This document shows, piece after piece, positions 32,015 through 40,215 of a stretch of 64,000 bases of DNA. The position numbers and the translations under genes are program-made. Numbering within the stretch: the stretch's first letter is position 1; every line of letters starts with the position of its first letter. Under the pieces are notes generated by a model. It saw only the letters and a list, made by a program, of their open reading frames with translations, did no database searches and was not told the origin of the DNA. This DNA is from Volucribacter psittacicida (GTDB lineage: Bacteria > Pseudomonadota > Gammaproteobacteria > Enterobacterales > Pasteurellaceae), in contig NZ_SMFT01000001.1 in NCBI RefSeq assembly GCF_004339025.1, forward strand, positions 124,001 through 188,000, read 5' to 3'.

Positions 32015-32335
32015 ATGCGTGCATATTCATTAGATGTCAGAAAAAAGGTCATAAAAAACTTGAAGAAGGTTACTCTTTAAAATAAATAGCCAAAATGCTT
32101 GGCATCAATTTCACAGCCATACAACCAATGTGGTAGAGGCTTTTTAAAAATATTCTCTTTGTTGTTGGCATATTTGAATGCCGTATCAATAGTGATATTT
32201 TTTAGGCATGAGTAGAACAAGTTTTGCTACTTGAATTGCTCGAAAACATGTATTGGTTATGGATAACGTTGCCTTTCATAAACGAGAAAGCACAAGAGAG
32301 CGACAGAAAAAGCAGGATATGAAATACTTTAAAAT
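32015..32335 (+). pseudogene. IS630-family transposase remnant
   Basis: Starts MRAYSLDVRKKVIKNL, then after a frameshift EEGYSLK, a TAA, and IAKMLGINFTAIQ, the N-terminal helix-turn-helix of IS630/Tc1-mariner-like transposases. About 150 bases on, VMDNVAFHKRESTRERQKK is recognisable as the segment around the second Asp of the catalytic triad. The middle and C-terminus are deleted and several stops are present. It lies between the Nif3-like gene and the truncated end of the polyene cluster. In 31909-32014 I see only a possible left end (TATAGCTAAAG) and no gene. Confidence 0.75.
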
Positions 32336-32418
32336 GATACAGTGTTAGTATGTCTTGCCTACTATTTGTACTATATTCTATTTACCGACTTGTCTCAGTT
32401 TAAATTGAAAGGGCTATA
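32317..32418 (+). repeat. Dispersed intergenic repeat, copy E (full length)
   Basis: The left end is degenerate (ATATGAAATACTTTAAAATG then ATACAG). Then come TTAGTATGTCTTGCC, a TTTGTACTATATTC core, CTTGTCTCAG and the right end TTTAAATTGAAAGGGCTATA. It abuts the IS630 remnant directly. The last 85 bases to the LolA-like gene show nothing else. Confidence 0.75.
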
Positions 32419-32504
32419 CTGTTTCAAAGAAAATAATTCACCGCTTATTTTTTTAATCCCTTTATTCTATTCAAATAAAATATAATGGAGTTAATGGTTA
32501 TCCA

Positions 32505-33101
32505 CTAACCTTGGGATGAAAACAAACTTTTTTGAATAAATTCAGATAAGGGAATATCCCGCTGAATTTGTTCAAAGGATATTTCTGTTTTATCGCCTTG
32601 TTGTTCAATTAAACGGATTGTTCTGACATATTGATCTCCGCTAATTTCAATTTTTTTAAATATCTTTTGCATAATAAGTGTATGAGGTTGTAGTTCAAGT
32701 TGCCATTGTTGGGGCGTACCGCTGAGTTGCAAATGAAATTGTGATTTTAGTGGGCTAAGATCGCCAGAAAGTAAGCCAAGGAATAGTTTAATTTGTTCTT
32801 TTTGAGCGAGATGTGAGTTAGCGATCCATTGTTGTCCGTTCCATTGCATAATACCTTGTGGCGTTACTTTTAATAAATGATTAAAAGGCTTTTCCATTTG
32901 CCATAGTAAACCTTGTTGGGCAACAAGGGTAAACTCGCCACTGGTAGTCATGGGTTGAGAAAGATTATTGAGATAGCGCTGTTGAGTAAACTGACCTTGT
33001 AGGTTTTTAGGTTGTTGTAGTAACGCCATTAATTCATGCTCTGTAAGAGCAAAGCTGTAATTGCTGATAAGGCAAAGTAATAAACATAGCATTTTTTTCA
33101 T
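32505..33101 (-). CDS. LolA-like outer-membrane lipoprotein carrier (aryl polyene cluster)
   Basis: A 198-residue periplasmic protein with a clear signal peptide (MKKMLCLLLCLISNYSFA). The LolA-type body includes GQFTQQRYLNNLSQPMTTSG and LLWQMEKPF. In aryl polyene clusters such a protein probably ferries the lipid-linked product across the periplasm. It overlaps the thioesterase gene by four bases and is the last cluster gene here; the exporter normally encoded next is missing. Confidence 0.85.
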   Translation of the reverse strand: MKKMLCLLLCLISNYSFALTEHELMALLQQPKNLQGQFTQQRYLNNLSQPMTTSGEFTLVAQQGLLWQMEKPFNHLLKVTPQGIMQWNGQQWIANSHLAQKEQIKLFLGLLSGDLSPLKSQFHLQLSGTPQQWQLELQPHTLIMQKIFKKIEISGDQYVRTIRLIEQQGDKTEISFEQIQRDIPLSEFIQKSLFSSQG

Positions 33102-33562
33102 TGTTTTTCCTTTGATGTGTCTAATGGCTTAAAACTAGGGTGTTGTTCAATAGCATTACGCCAGCATAATGGGGTTTGTAATTGCATTTCTTTGCTATGA
33201 ATATCAACGGCCACTTGAGTGGTGGTGGCAGTGGTTAATTTTTGCTGCGTTTGGGCATCAAAGATAACATAATCCACACGAAAACAGCTTTCATATTCTA
33301 CCACTGCAAGTTCAACACGAATTTTTTGCCGAAATAAACTGGGTTTGATATATTTTATATTTAGTTGTACCACTGGCCAGCCATAGCCTTTTTGTGGCAT
33401 AACATCGTAGGTATAACCAATTTCGGCGAGAAATTCACAGCGTGCCATTTCTAAATATTTTACATAATTACCATGCCACATAATATTCATAGAATCCACA
33501 TCAAAAAAGGGGATTTCATATTCTGATTGATGTCGGCAATATTGATGTTTTTTTATTTTCAT
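33098..33562 (-). CDS. Acyl-CoA/ACP thioesterase, hot-dog fold (aryl polyene cluster)
   Basis: A 154-residue 4HBT-type thioesterase; the active-site segment is FFDVDSMNIMWHGNYVKYLE with the catalytic Asp. It may edit or release acyl chains from the cluster's carrier proteins. Translation is coupled to both neighbours by four-base overlaps. Confidence 0.85.
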   Translation of the reverse strand: MKIKKHQYCRHQSEYEIPFFDVDSMNIMWHGNYVKYLEMARCEFLAEIGYTYDVMPQKGYGWPVVQLNIKYIKPSLFRQKIRVELAVVEYESCFRVDYVIFDAQTQQKLTTATTTQVAVDIHSKEMQLQTPLCWRNAIEQHPSFKPLDTSKEKQ

Positions 33563-34485
33563 TTGTTACCTTTATTCCAGAAATCGTAAAAATTAAACCA
33601 AAGTAAGGGATTTTGGCGACATTCTTCAGCTAATAGAGCGGCATATTTTTGCATTGCCATAGCAATATGTTGTTCACGTTGTTTACCACTTCCTGTTATT
33701 TCAGGTAAAAATCGGCGAACTTTAAAACGATATTTGCCATTTTCTTTTAAGCAGAATACTGTATTAATGGGAACTTTCAGAATACTAGCAAGCAACCAAG
33801 CCCCTTGGGGAAATTCAGCATTTTCGCCTAAAAATGAAACGGGTAAGGTTTTTTCTCCTCTAATAGGCGTACGGTCAGCGGCAATGGCTAACCATTCTCC
33901 TCGCTCAATACGTTGATGAATTTCAAACATTTTTTGTGCATCAAGGCTATCTACTTGAATAAATGGTAATTGGTTAACTCCAGTACTTGCTAATATTTGA
34001 TTAAATATTTTAGCATGGCGATGATGTACTAAAATGTTAAGCTTAAAGTTGGGATATTGTTTTTGATTAATTAAGGAAAGGCTTATTTCTGTATTACCAA
34101 AATGTGAACAAACGATTAATTGTCCTCTCCCTGAACCGTTCATTTGAGAAGAAAGATTATCAGTATCATCAATAATGATTTGTTCTAGTGGAATACGATG
34201 TTGCCAAATGGCAAAACGATCAATAATAGATTCACCAAAAGCAAGAAATTGTTTAAATAGAGAAAAAGATCCTAGCTGTATTTTAGGAGCGTAATGTTTT
34301 AAGTTTTTCTGATATTGTTTAATGTTTTTTCTGGCTTGTGGCGAGGTAAGAAAAAAATAACAAACAATATTAAATGTGACAAAACGTATTAACCAAAATG
34401 GGCAATATTTGACGATAAGGCGGATAATACTTAAGCCTAAAACATTACCTCGTTCTTTCTGTTTTGCCCAATGTTTATTTTGCAT
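33559..34485 (-). CDS. LpxL/HtrB-type acyltransferase (aryl polyene cluster)
   Basis: This 308-residue inner-membrane acyltransferase has an N-terminal hydrophobic segment and the His-x4-acidic motif in CSHFGNTEIS, then AADRTPIRGEK. It probably attaches the polyene chain to a lipid or sugar acceptor; the substrate is inferred from the cluster. It overlaps the glycosyltransferase stop by 11 bases. Confidence 0.82.
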   Translation of the reverse strand: MQNKHWAKQKERGNVLGLSIIRLIVKYCPFWLIRFVTFNIVCYFFLTSPQARKNIKQYQKNLKHYAPKIQLGSFSLFKQFLAFGESIIDRFAIWQHRIPLEQIIIDDTDNLSSQMNGSGRGQLIVCSHFGNTEISLSLINQKQYPNFKLNILVHHRHAKIFNQILASTGVNQLPFIQVDSLDAQKMFEIHQRIERGEWLAIAADRTPIRGEKTLPVSFLGENAEFPQGAWLLASILKVPINTVFCLKENGKYRFKVRRFLPEITGSGKQREQHIAMAMQKYAALLAEECRQNPLLWFNFYDFWNKGNK

Positions 34486-35203
34486 TTCTTTTTCCTATTA
34501 ATAAGCGATATAGCATAGTAAAAAATAAACGGGTGTGCATTTTACTAATTTGCCAATTATCACGCCACATTTTAAAGTGTGATATTCCCTCTGCTTGGTA
34601 GCGAATGGGGGTATCTAACCAAACAATGGGAATATTGCGCCAGTAGGCTTTGATTAATATTTCAATGTCAAAATCCATACGATTACCAATAAACTCTTGT
34701 TCAATAAGAGGAATAATATGTACTAGTGGATAAAGGCGAAAACCACACATTCCATCTTTAATTTGGAAAGATTGAGTGTGAATTGCATTCCAAAAGTTAG
34801 TAATTTTTCGTCCATATAAACGTGATTTAGGGGCATCATTGCCATAAATTGGGTGACCGCAAATTAATACATCAGGGGTAGAAGCTATTTGCTTCAGCAT
34901 TTTGCTTATATCGGAAATTTGATGTTGTCCATCGGCATCAATTTGAATAGCATAGCGATATCCCAATTTTTCAACAGTTTGGAAACCGATTTTCATGGCT
35001 GCCCCTTTGCCTTGATTGTTTGGGCAAAAATATAAACTAACTTGTGGTTGTCCAGCTAAGCGTTGTAAACGGTTTTTATGTTCAAGACTTGAGCCATCAT
35101 CAACAATTAAAATCGGTAATCCTAGATGAGTAATTTGTTTGACGACGTTATGAATTGTTTCTGAATGATTATAATGAGGAATAACGACAATGGTATTATT
35201 CAT
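34475..35203 (-). CDS. Family 2 glycosyltransferase (aryl polyene cluster)
   Basis: A dolichol-phosphate-mannose-synthase-like GT-A fold: VVIPHYNHSETIH, LIVDDGSS, QIDADGQHQ (the DxD site). The ATG at 35203 (MNNTIVVIPHYNHSE) is preferred to the one at 35224, giving 242 residues. It probably glycosylates the lipid anchor. It overlaps the AMP-ligase by a few bases. Confidence 0.85.
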   Translation of the reverse strand: MNNTIVVIPHYNHSETIHNVVKQITHLGLPILIVDDGSSLEHKNRLQRLAGQPQVSLYFCPNNQGKGAAMKIGFQTVEKLGYRYAIQIDADGQHQISDISKMLKQIASTPDVLICGHPIYGNDAPKSRLYGRKITNFWNAIHTQSFQIKDGMCGFRLYPLVHIIPLIEQEFIGNRMDFDIEILIKAYWRNIPIVWLDTPIRYQAEGISHFKMWRDNWQISKMHTRLFFTMLYRLLIGKRNAK

Positions 35204-36527
35204 AATGCTTGTCCTGTGTTTCACTTAGAAAGACCTGCTCAAAAACTTGACGTGATATTTTTGCTTGACTATTTCGTGGTAATTGATGTGTAAAACGCCA
35301 ATATCTGGGAATAGCAATATTTTCTTGTGATTTTTCTAAGTGTTGCCGTAATGTTTTTTGAACATGCTTTTTCCCTGATTTCGTCAATATTTGTTGCGCC
35401 TGTGTAGAAAGAGCAACCCAAGCCGCTGGGCGAAAATGAATAGGATGTTGGGCAATATAACAATCTTTTACCCAAGGATGAGATAATAAATTCTGTTCAA
35501 TATGTACTAATGAAATACGTTTATCACCAAATTTTACAATACGATCGATACGCCCTAATAAGTTAAATTGTTGATTATTATAGAATTCTATAGCATCAGC
35601 TGTTTCCTCTCGTTGGTTTTGCCAAGGGGACTCAACCCATAGTGTCCCTTTTTCTGTTATGCCTATTTGCACTAGTGGTGCGGTAAGCCAATTTGATGTT
35701 GTATGCTTAAAGGCGATGATACCTGTTTCTGTACTACCATAAAACTCTATGATTTTACAATTAAGTATACTTTCAATGTGTTTGGCAACATTGGGAGATA
35801 ATGCGCCGCCTGCTGAAATAATAGTATGAAGACCGCAATTGAGTAATTGTTGATTACTTAAATTAAGATTGTTGAGTAAGGTTGGGCTCGTTATCCAAAT
35901 ACTTGAAGACGCTTTTAGGCTTTCTTCAATCATAAATTCAGGGTAATGTTGCTGTGAATGAGAGAATGTCCATCCCATTCTTAATGGCAATAATGTACAA
36001 AAAGTAAGTCCATAACGATGTTGTGCGGATACGCTAGCCACTAAATGAAGGGGGGATTCTTGTTTAAGGTTCAAGACATTATAGATAGAATCTACTTCTT
36101 TCCACATTTTTTCGGCATTGATGACAGAAATTTTAGGCTTACCTGTGCTACCAGAGGTTTTTTGCCAAATTTGGCTTTTTGAGTATTTATTAATTAAAGT
36201 TAATTCAGATTCTCCAGATTGTTCTATGGCGTAGTTGTTAATATTGTCATCGGTTAATAAGAGCTGTGCATTTTGTTCAATCCATTCTACATTGTCATCA
36301 AGTAAATGAGGGGGAAGTAAAATTGTAACATTGGCATTAAAACAGGCTAACATTACACAAGTTTGAAATGCATAATTTTCTAGCATTAAAGCCACTGATT
36401 GAATATTATCTTGTTTTAATTGGTGATAAATTTGCCAGCTCCGATAACGAAATTGTTGCCAAGTCCAAGTAGGGTTTAACGCAATAATTTTATCATCTGG
36501 ATAATCATAAAATGCTTTATTCTTCAT
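35196..36527 (-). CDS. AMP-dependent acyl/aryl-acid ligase (aryl polyene cluster)
   Basis: An adenylate-forming enzyme of 443 residues. The P-loop is QKTSGSTGKPK, and later motifs include EFYGSTETG and LLGRIDRIVKFGDKRISL. The C-terminal lid has lost the usual NGK wording (PRNSQAKI) but keeps the Lys. It most likely activates the aromatic starter (4-hydroxybenzoate-like acid) for loading on an acyl carrier protein; this follows from work on aryl polyene clusters, not from the sequence alone. Confidence 0.83.
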   Translation of the reverse strand: MKNKAFYDYPDDKIIALNPTWTWQQFRYRSWQIYHQLKQDNIQSVALMLENYAFQTCVMLACFNANVTILLPPHLLDDNVEWIEQNAQLLLTDDNINNYAIEQSGESELTLINKYSKSQIWQKTSGSTGKPKISVINAEKMWKEVDSIYNVLNLKQESPLHLVASVSAQHRYGLTFCTLLPLRMGWTFSHSQQHYPEFMIEESLKASSSIWITSPTLLNNLNLSNQQLLNCGLHTIISAGGALSPNVAKHIESILNCKIIEFYGSTETGIIAFKHTTSNWLTAPLVQIGITEKGTLWVESPWQNQREETADAIEFYNNQQFNLLGRIDRIVKFGDKRISLVHIEQNLLSHPWVKDCYIAQHPIHFRPAAWVALSTQAQQILTKSGKKHVQKTLRQHLEKSQENIAIPRYWRFTHQLPRNSQAKISRQVFEQVFLSETQDKHYE

Positions 36528-37080
36528 GTTGTTTTTTTACTCTTTGCCGTATGAGCCATTCACTTAGCATAACGATGGCTATAATAACATAGGAAATCAC
36601 ACCAGTATAATATGCCCAATATTGATAATTTTCTTGCATAATTAAAAAAGTGATAATCAATAAATTAAAACTAAAAATTAAGCACCATAATAGGGTAACG
36701 CGATAAGTATAAATGATGCCTTTAGCATTAAGATGAGGTGTGCTTAATCTTGCAATACGTTCTACGAAAGATTGGCTGGTAAATAAACTGCCAGCAAATA
36801 AAATAAGCATAAACGCATTTATGATGACAGGATACCAATACATTATTTGATTCGTTTTATTTAAACCAGTAACAAACAGGATTATTGCGAATAAATAAGC
36901 AAAATAACTTTGTTGCTTTCGGGTTATTATGCCTTTTATTAACCATAATAGGCCTAATCCCCAAGGTAAATAGGATAATGATGGGGCTGTTTTATTGATT
37001 AACCAAATCACTGGATAACAAGCACTGGTAAAAAATAAGAATAAATTAACAAGTGTGAGATAGGGAGTAGAGGTTGACAT
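36517..37080 (-). CDS. Multi-pass membrane protein of aryl polyene clusters (COG4648-like)
   Basis: A 187-residue inner-membrane protein with about six hydrophobic segments and no catalytic motif. Proteins of this kind recur next to the AMP ligase in aryl polyene clusters; the role is not known. It overlaps the ligase start by 11 bases and follows the dehydratase by two bases. Confidence 0.7.
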   Translation of the reverse strand: MSTSTPYLTLVNLFLFFTSACYPVIWLINKTAPSLSYLPWGLGLLWLIKGIITRKQQSYFAYLFAIILFVTGLNKTNQIMYWYPVIINAFMLILFAGSLFTSQSFVERIARLSTPHLNAKGIIYTYRVTLLWCLIFSFNLLIITFLIMQENYQYWAYYTGVISYVIIAIVMLSEWLIRQRVKKQHEE

Positions 37081-37082
37081 GG

Positions 37083-37733
37083 TTATTCCCTATAATGTGC
37101 TATGCCACTACAACAATTTTCTTCGGCACATTGCATGGAGAATATCACCATTTTTTTCTCTTGTTGCCAATTTAATGTTAATTTAAAAATATCATTAGGG
37201 CGTAAGAACTTTTGAAATTTTAACTTGCTAATTTGTTGAATAATAACTGTTTTTTTTAGTAAAACATTAATTTGTTCTTGTATCCATTGTAATTCAATAA
37301 CGCCGGGTACGAGAGGAAAATTAGCAAAATGGTTTTCCAAATAAATTAAGTCTAAAGGAATTTTGGCATAACAAAGTGCGGTCTGTTTTTCAAATTTTTT
37401 ATATAACCAAATTGGATCTTTAATTTGTTGAAGGCAATTTTGATTAAAGAGTAATCGTTCTCTATTAGCTTGGCGATTGTATGGTAATTTATCAGTGAGT
37501 CGCCAGTATTGAGGAATAAGTGTTGTTAATGATTGTTTTAATTGATTTAATGTATTATTATGTCCATATTCCCGAAGATAATTAATCCCTTTAGGATTTA
37601 ATGCAACCCAGGCAATAAGAATATCTTGTTGATCTAGGTAAAGATCAAGATAGCAATCATCAACGAAAGTATGCAACTGTAGTTGATTCTCTAGCTTTTG
37701 AATAAGGGAAAGAGTATTATCATTTGATTTCAC
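37083..37733 (-). CDS. Ligase-tail/dehydratase fusion (aryl polyene cluster, ApeI-like)
   Basis: This protein (216 residues) has two parts. Residues 1-95 resemble the C-terminal lid of the neighbouring AMP ligase (AWVALNPKG, PQYWRLTDKLPYNRQ against AWVALSTQA, PRYWRFTHQLPRNSQ). Residues 105-216 are a hot-dog beta-hydroxyacyl-ACP dehydratase (HFANFPLVPGVIELQWI) that would remove water in each extension cycle. It looks like the end of a ligase-dehydratase fusion whose adenylation core is missing. An uptake signal lies inside (37374). No strong ribosome site is seen, and the upstream gap holds repeat copy F. Confidence 0.72.
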   Translation of the reverse strand: MKSNDNTLSLIQKLENQLQLHTFVDDCYLDLYLDQQDILIAWVALNPKGINYLREYGHNNTLNQLKQSLTTLIPQYWRLTDKLPYNRQANRERLLFNQNCLQQIKDPIWLYKKFEKQTALCYAKIPLDLIYLENHFANFPLVPGVIELQWIQEQINVLLKKTVIIQQISKLKFQKFLRPNDIFKLTLNWQQEKKMVIFSMQCAEENCCSGIAHYRE

Positions 37734-37853
37734 TATAAGATCCTAATACTTAATCTAAATATTTTCTATCATTGTTATAGCGCTTGATTGAATTTTGACT
37801 AAATAATAATGATATTTGGTTAAATTAATGGAAAACTTACCGCACTTTTATGT

Positions 37854-37944
37854 GATAGTCGTTCTATTTTAAAATAATATGCTCTACCATACGATTTGTA
37901 TTGTATTCGGTATATTGTCCGAGTTGTTTTATGGAACGACTATA
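37854..37944 (+). repeat. Dispersed intergenic repeat, copy F (inside the polyene operon)
   Basis: Left end GATAGTCGTTCTATTTTAA then AATAATATG; core TTTGTATTGTATTCGG; right end GTTTTATGGAACGACTATA. It occupies most of the 226-base gap between the second acyl carrier gene and the dehydratase gene. An uptake signal is adjacent at 37839-37847. It is the only large gap in an otherwise overlapping gene series. Confidence 0.8.
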
Positions 37945-37959
37945 ATTTATAGATGAAGC

Positions 37960-38217
37960 CTATTGTTGGGAAGTTTTTTGGCTAATTTTCAATACCGCTT
38001 GTACGACATCATTAACAGTACGTACGTTACGAAAATCTTCGGCTTGTAATTTATGCCCTGTTTTCCGTTTGATATAATCAATTAAATCAATGGCATCAAT
38101 GCTATCAATTTCTAAATCTTCGTATAAATGGGTTGTAGGCGTAATTTTATTGGGATCAATTTCAAATAATTGATGTAATGCCTCAGTCAGTAAGGTTTGA
38201 ATTTGTTGTTCAGTCAT
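37960..38217 (-). CDS. Acyl carrier protein 2 (aryl polyene cluster)
   Basis: An 85-residue carrier protein; the phosphopantetheine Ser is in EIDSIDAIDLIDYIKRKTG. The acidic helix 2 is typical. It would hold the growing polyene or its starter. Nine bases separate it from the first carrier. Confidence 0.9.
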   Translation of the reverse strand: MTEQQIQTLLTEALHQLFEIDPNKITPTTHLYEDLEIDSIDAIDLIDYIKRKTGHKLQAEDFRNVRTVNDVVQAVLKISQKTSQQ

Positions 38218-38226
38218 ATATTCTCC

Positions 38227-38484
38227 TTAACATTGATGTGAACGGATAAAGTTTGCTAATGTGGTAACGCTAGTAAAATGATTTCTCAATTCTTGTTGTT
38301 CGCTTTCTAATTGGAAATTAAATTTTTTTTGAATGGCTAAACCGAGTTCTAGTGCATCAACAGAATCTAATCCTAGTCCTTCTTGACTAAATAATGGTAT
38401 ATCATTTTCAATCTCATCAATATGAATATCCTCAAGAGCAAGGCTATCAATAATCAGTTGTTTAAGTTGCTGTTCTAGTTCCAT
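38227..38484 (-). CDS. Acyl carrier protein 1 (aryl polyene cluster)
   Basis: An 85-residue carrier protein with attachment Ser in GLGLDSVDALELGLAIQKKF. Paired carriers of different sequence are usual in aryl polyene clusters. It overlaps the acyltransferase stop by ten bases. Confidence 0.9.
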   Translation of the reverse strand: MELEQQLKQLIIDSLALEDIHIDEIENDIPLFSQEGLGLDSVDALELGLAIQKKFNFQLESEQQELRNHFTSVTTLANFIRSHQC

Positions 38485-39242
38485 TTGTTATTATCCTTAG
38501 TTGTGGAGTTAAAATAATCTTCTAAATGTTTGGTTAAGCGGCGTGAAGCCATTGGGATTGATGCGTCTTTTAACCATTGTTGTGGATCAATATCTTCACC
38601 AACAATAAATTGATAACACATTTTTTGTGGTGGGATTTTATACCAAGGCTGTCCTTTTTTTAAGGCTAAGGGCGACATTTTTATTACCACAGGTGTAATG
38701 GTTTTTGCACTACGCAAGCCAATAGATACCGCACCACGATTTAATTTTACCACATTATCCCAACCTGTTCTTGTTCCTTCGGGAAATAATAATAAGGCTT
38801 GTTGTTGTAAAACCCGATCACAGTCATCTAATAATTCTAAAGATTGGTTATTAGGTAAAAAACCACAGGCTAAAATTTGATTACGCATTGTAGGATTATT
38901 TAGTAAATCCTGTTTAACGATACAGTTTAATTCAGGTTTTTGCGATAGAATTAAGACCACATCTAAGAGTGATGGGTGGTTAGCGATAACTAATTGTCCT
39001 GCTTGCCCTAAGCGTTCAAATCCCACATATTTTACTTCCAACACGCCCGACCATTGGAGATAACGAATAAAATAAAGCCAAATTTTACCCACGATTTTTC
39101 TTATTTTTAAATGGTTAGCGAAATCAGTTCTTTTAGCATAGGGATAGAGTAGAAGTTGGGATAATGCCCCAGCAATTCCCCAAAATAAAAAAGCGAATCC
39201 TGTGGCAATTAAACGTTGTAAATAATTTATTTTCTTTCCCAT
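38475..39242 (-). CDS. PlsC-like 1-acylglycerol-phosphate acyltransferase (aryl polyene cluster)
   Basis: An inner-membrane acyltransferase with the family blocks ANHPSLLDVVLIL (a His-x4-Asp motif) and FPEGTRTG. I start it at ATG 39242 (MGKKINYLQRL), where AAGGGGGG lies upstream, giving 255 residues; the longer frame to 39311 has a Ser/Arg-rich leader that reads in the preceding gene. It probably acylates the polyene anchor. Confidence 0.85.
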   Translation of the reverse strand: MGKKINYLQRLIATGFAFLFWGIAGALSQLLLYPYAKRTDFANHLKIRKIVGKIWLYFIRYLQWSGVLEVKYVGFERLGQAGQLVIANHPSLLDVVLILSQKPELNCIVKQDLLNNPTMRNQILACGFLPNNQSLELLDDCDRVLQQQALLLFPEGTRTGWDNVVKLNRGAVSIGLRSAKTITPVVIKMSPLALKKGQPWYKIPPQKMCYQFIVGEDIDPQQWLKDASIPMASRRLTKHLEDYFNSTTKDNNKWN

Positions 39243-39964
39243 AGCCAATGCCCCCCTTGACCGCTCGGTGCTTGCCATTGATCCACCACTAAGTGATGAT
39301 TTCTTACCCATAATAAGGCATTATCCATATTGATTTTATTGGTTAAAGGAGTATTGATTAAACTAAGCCGATAATCATTGCCTTGCTCAACAATAAAGCT
39401 CAAAGCATAACCAAAGGGTTGACGATAAACGGGTTGAGGATTATATTTGTCGGATAATGGGGATTCGGCAAGTACCACTAATACTTGTTTTGCCCCTTCT
39501 TGTAATAATAAATAAGCCTCTAATAAAGCAATTTCTAGGCTATCAATTCTGACGGAAATTGCGGTTGTTTCGGTTTTAACTTGACGTAACTCTGACCATT
39601 GTCCTACTAAAGCATTATGTACCGATAAACTAAAGGATGTGGGCGAAACATCACCTTGTTGTAAAAGCGATTGCCATAATTCAAAATTACGCGTGATTTC
39701 ACCATTAGTTGAGGCATAAACCACAGGAATATTGGCATTGTCTTCCAGTAAATTCCATACGGAATCAATAAATAAACGAGCAGAGCCACTTAGCCTACGC
39801 CGTTTTAATGGCGGTAAAAAATTTAAGGTAGGTGAGGTTTTTTCTAATCCTTGATACCAATGATTAAGATCTTCAGTTATCCAATCTTCAACGGATAATG
39901 TATGATCGGTGGCAATATGCCATTTGGCAAGATTAAAATGAAATTGGCAAATAGTATTATTCAT
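39227..39964 (-). CDS. Ketosynthase-like chain-length factor (aryl polyene cluster)
   Basis: A 245-residue N-terminal-type beta-ketoacyl synthase domain (Ketoacyl-synt_2 kind). The segment where active ketosynthases have a Cys reads ETTAISVRIDSLEIALLEA, with no Cys, so it should be a non-catalytic partner of a real ketosynthase; none is encoded in the window. First gene of the cluster, 251 bases from dcuB. Confidence 0.78.
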   Translation of the reverse strand: MNNTICQFHFNLAKWHIATDHTLSVEDWITEDLNHWYQGLEKTSPTLNFLPPLKRRRLSGSARLFIDSVWNLLEDNANIPVVYASTNGEITRNFELWQSLLQQGDVSPTSFSLSVHNALVGQWSELRQVKTETTAISVRIDSLEIALLEAYLLLQEGAKQVLVVLAESPLSDKYNPQPVYRQPFGYALSFIVEQGNDYRLSLINTPLTNKINMDNALLWVRNHHLVVDQWQAPSGQGGHWLWERK

Positions 39965-40089
39965 CAGTAATATTTAAATAAAGTATTGATAATGCTGTCA
40001 GTTGGTCTTTGTAAATCCACTTTTTTACTAGTAAATGTTATTATAATTGGCTAATAGCTTGAATACTAGATCATAATGCGGATAAGTCC

Positions 40090-40115
40090 ATTTATTTTAA
40101 ATTGAAACGAATATA
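40090..40115 (+). repeat. Dispersed intergenic repeat, copy G (right end only)
   Basis: TTATTTTAAATTG then AAACGAATATA matches the right end; a left end is not recognisable in 39965-40089, which shows nothing else. Confidence 0.6.
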
Positions 40116-40178
40116 AAAGATTATAGTAACAGATAATCTTGTGATGAATGATTAGGAATGAGAAATGTCCTAAAGATA

Positions 40179-40206
40179 AAAAAGAAGTCCTCAGACTTCT
40201 TTTTTC
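40179..40206 (-). terminator. Rho-independent terminator of dcuB
   Basis: The stem AAAGAAGTC / GACTTCTTT has a four-base loop with A- and T-runs on either side, ten bases after the dcuB stop. Confidence 0.8.
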
Positions 40207-40215
40207 ATTAATGAA

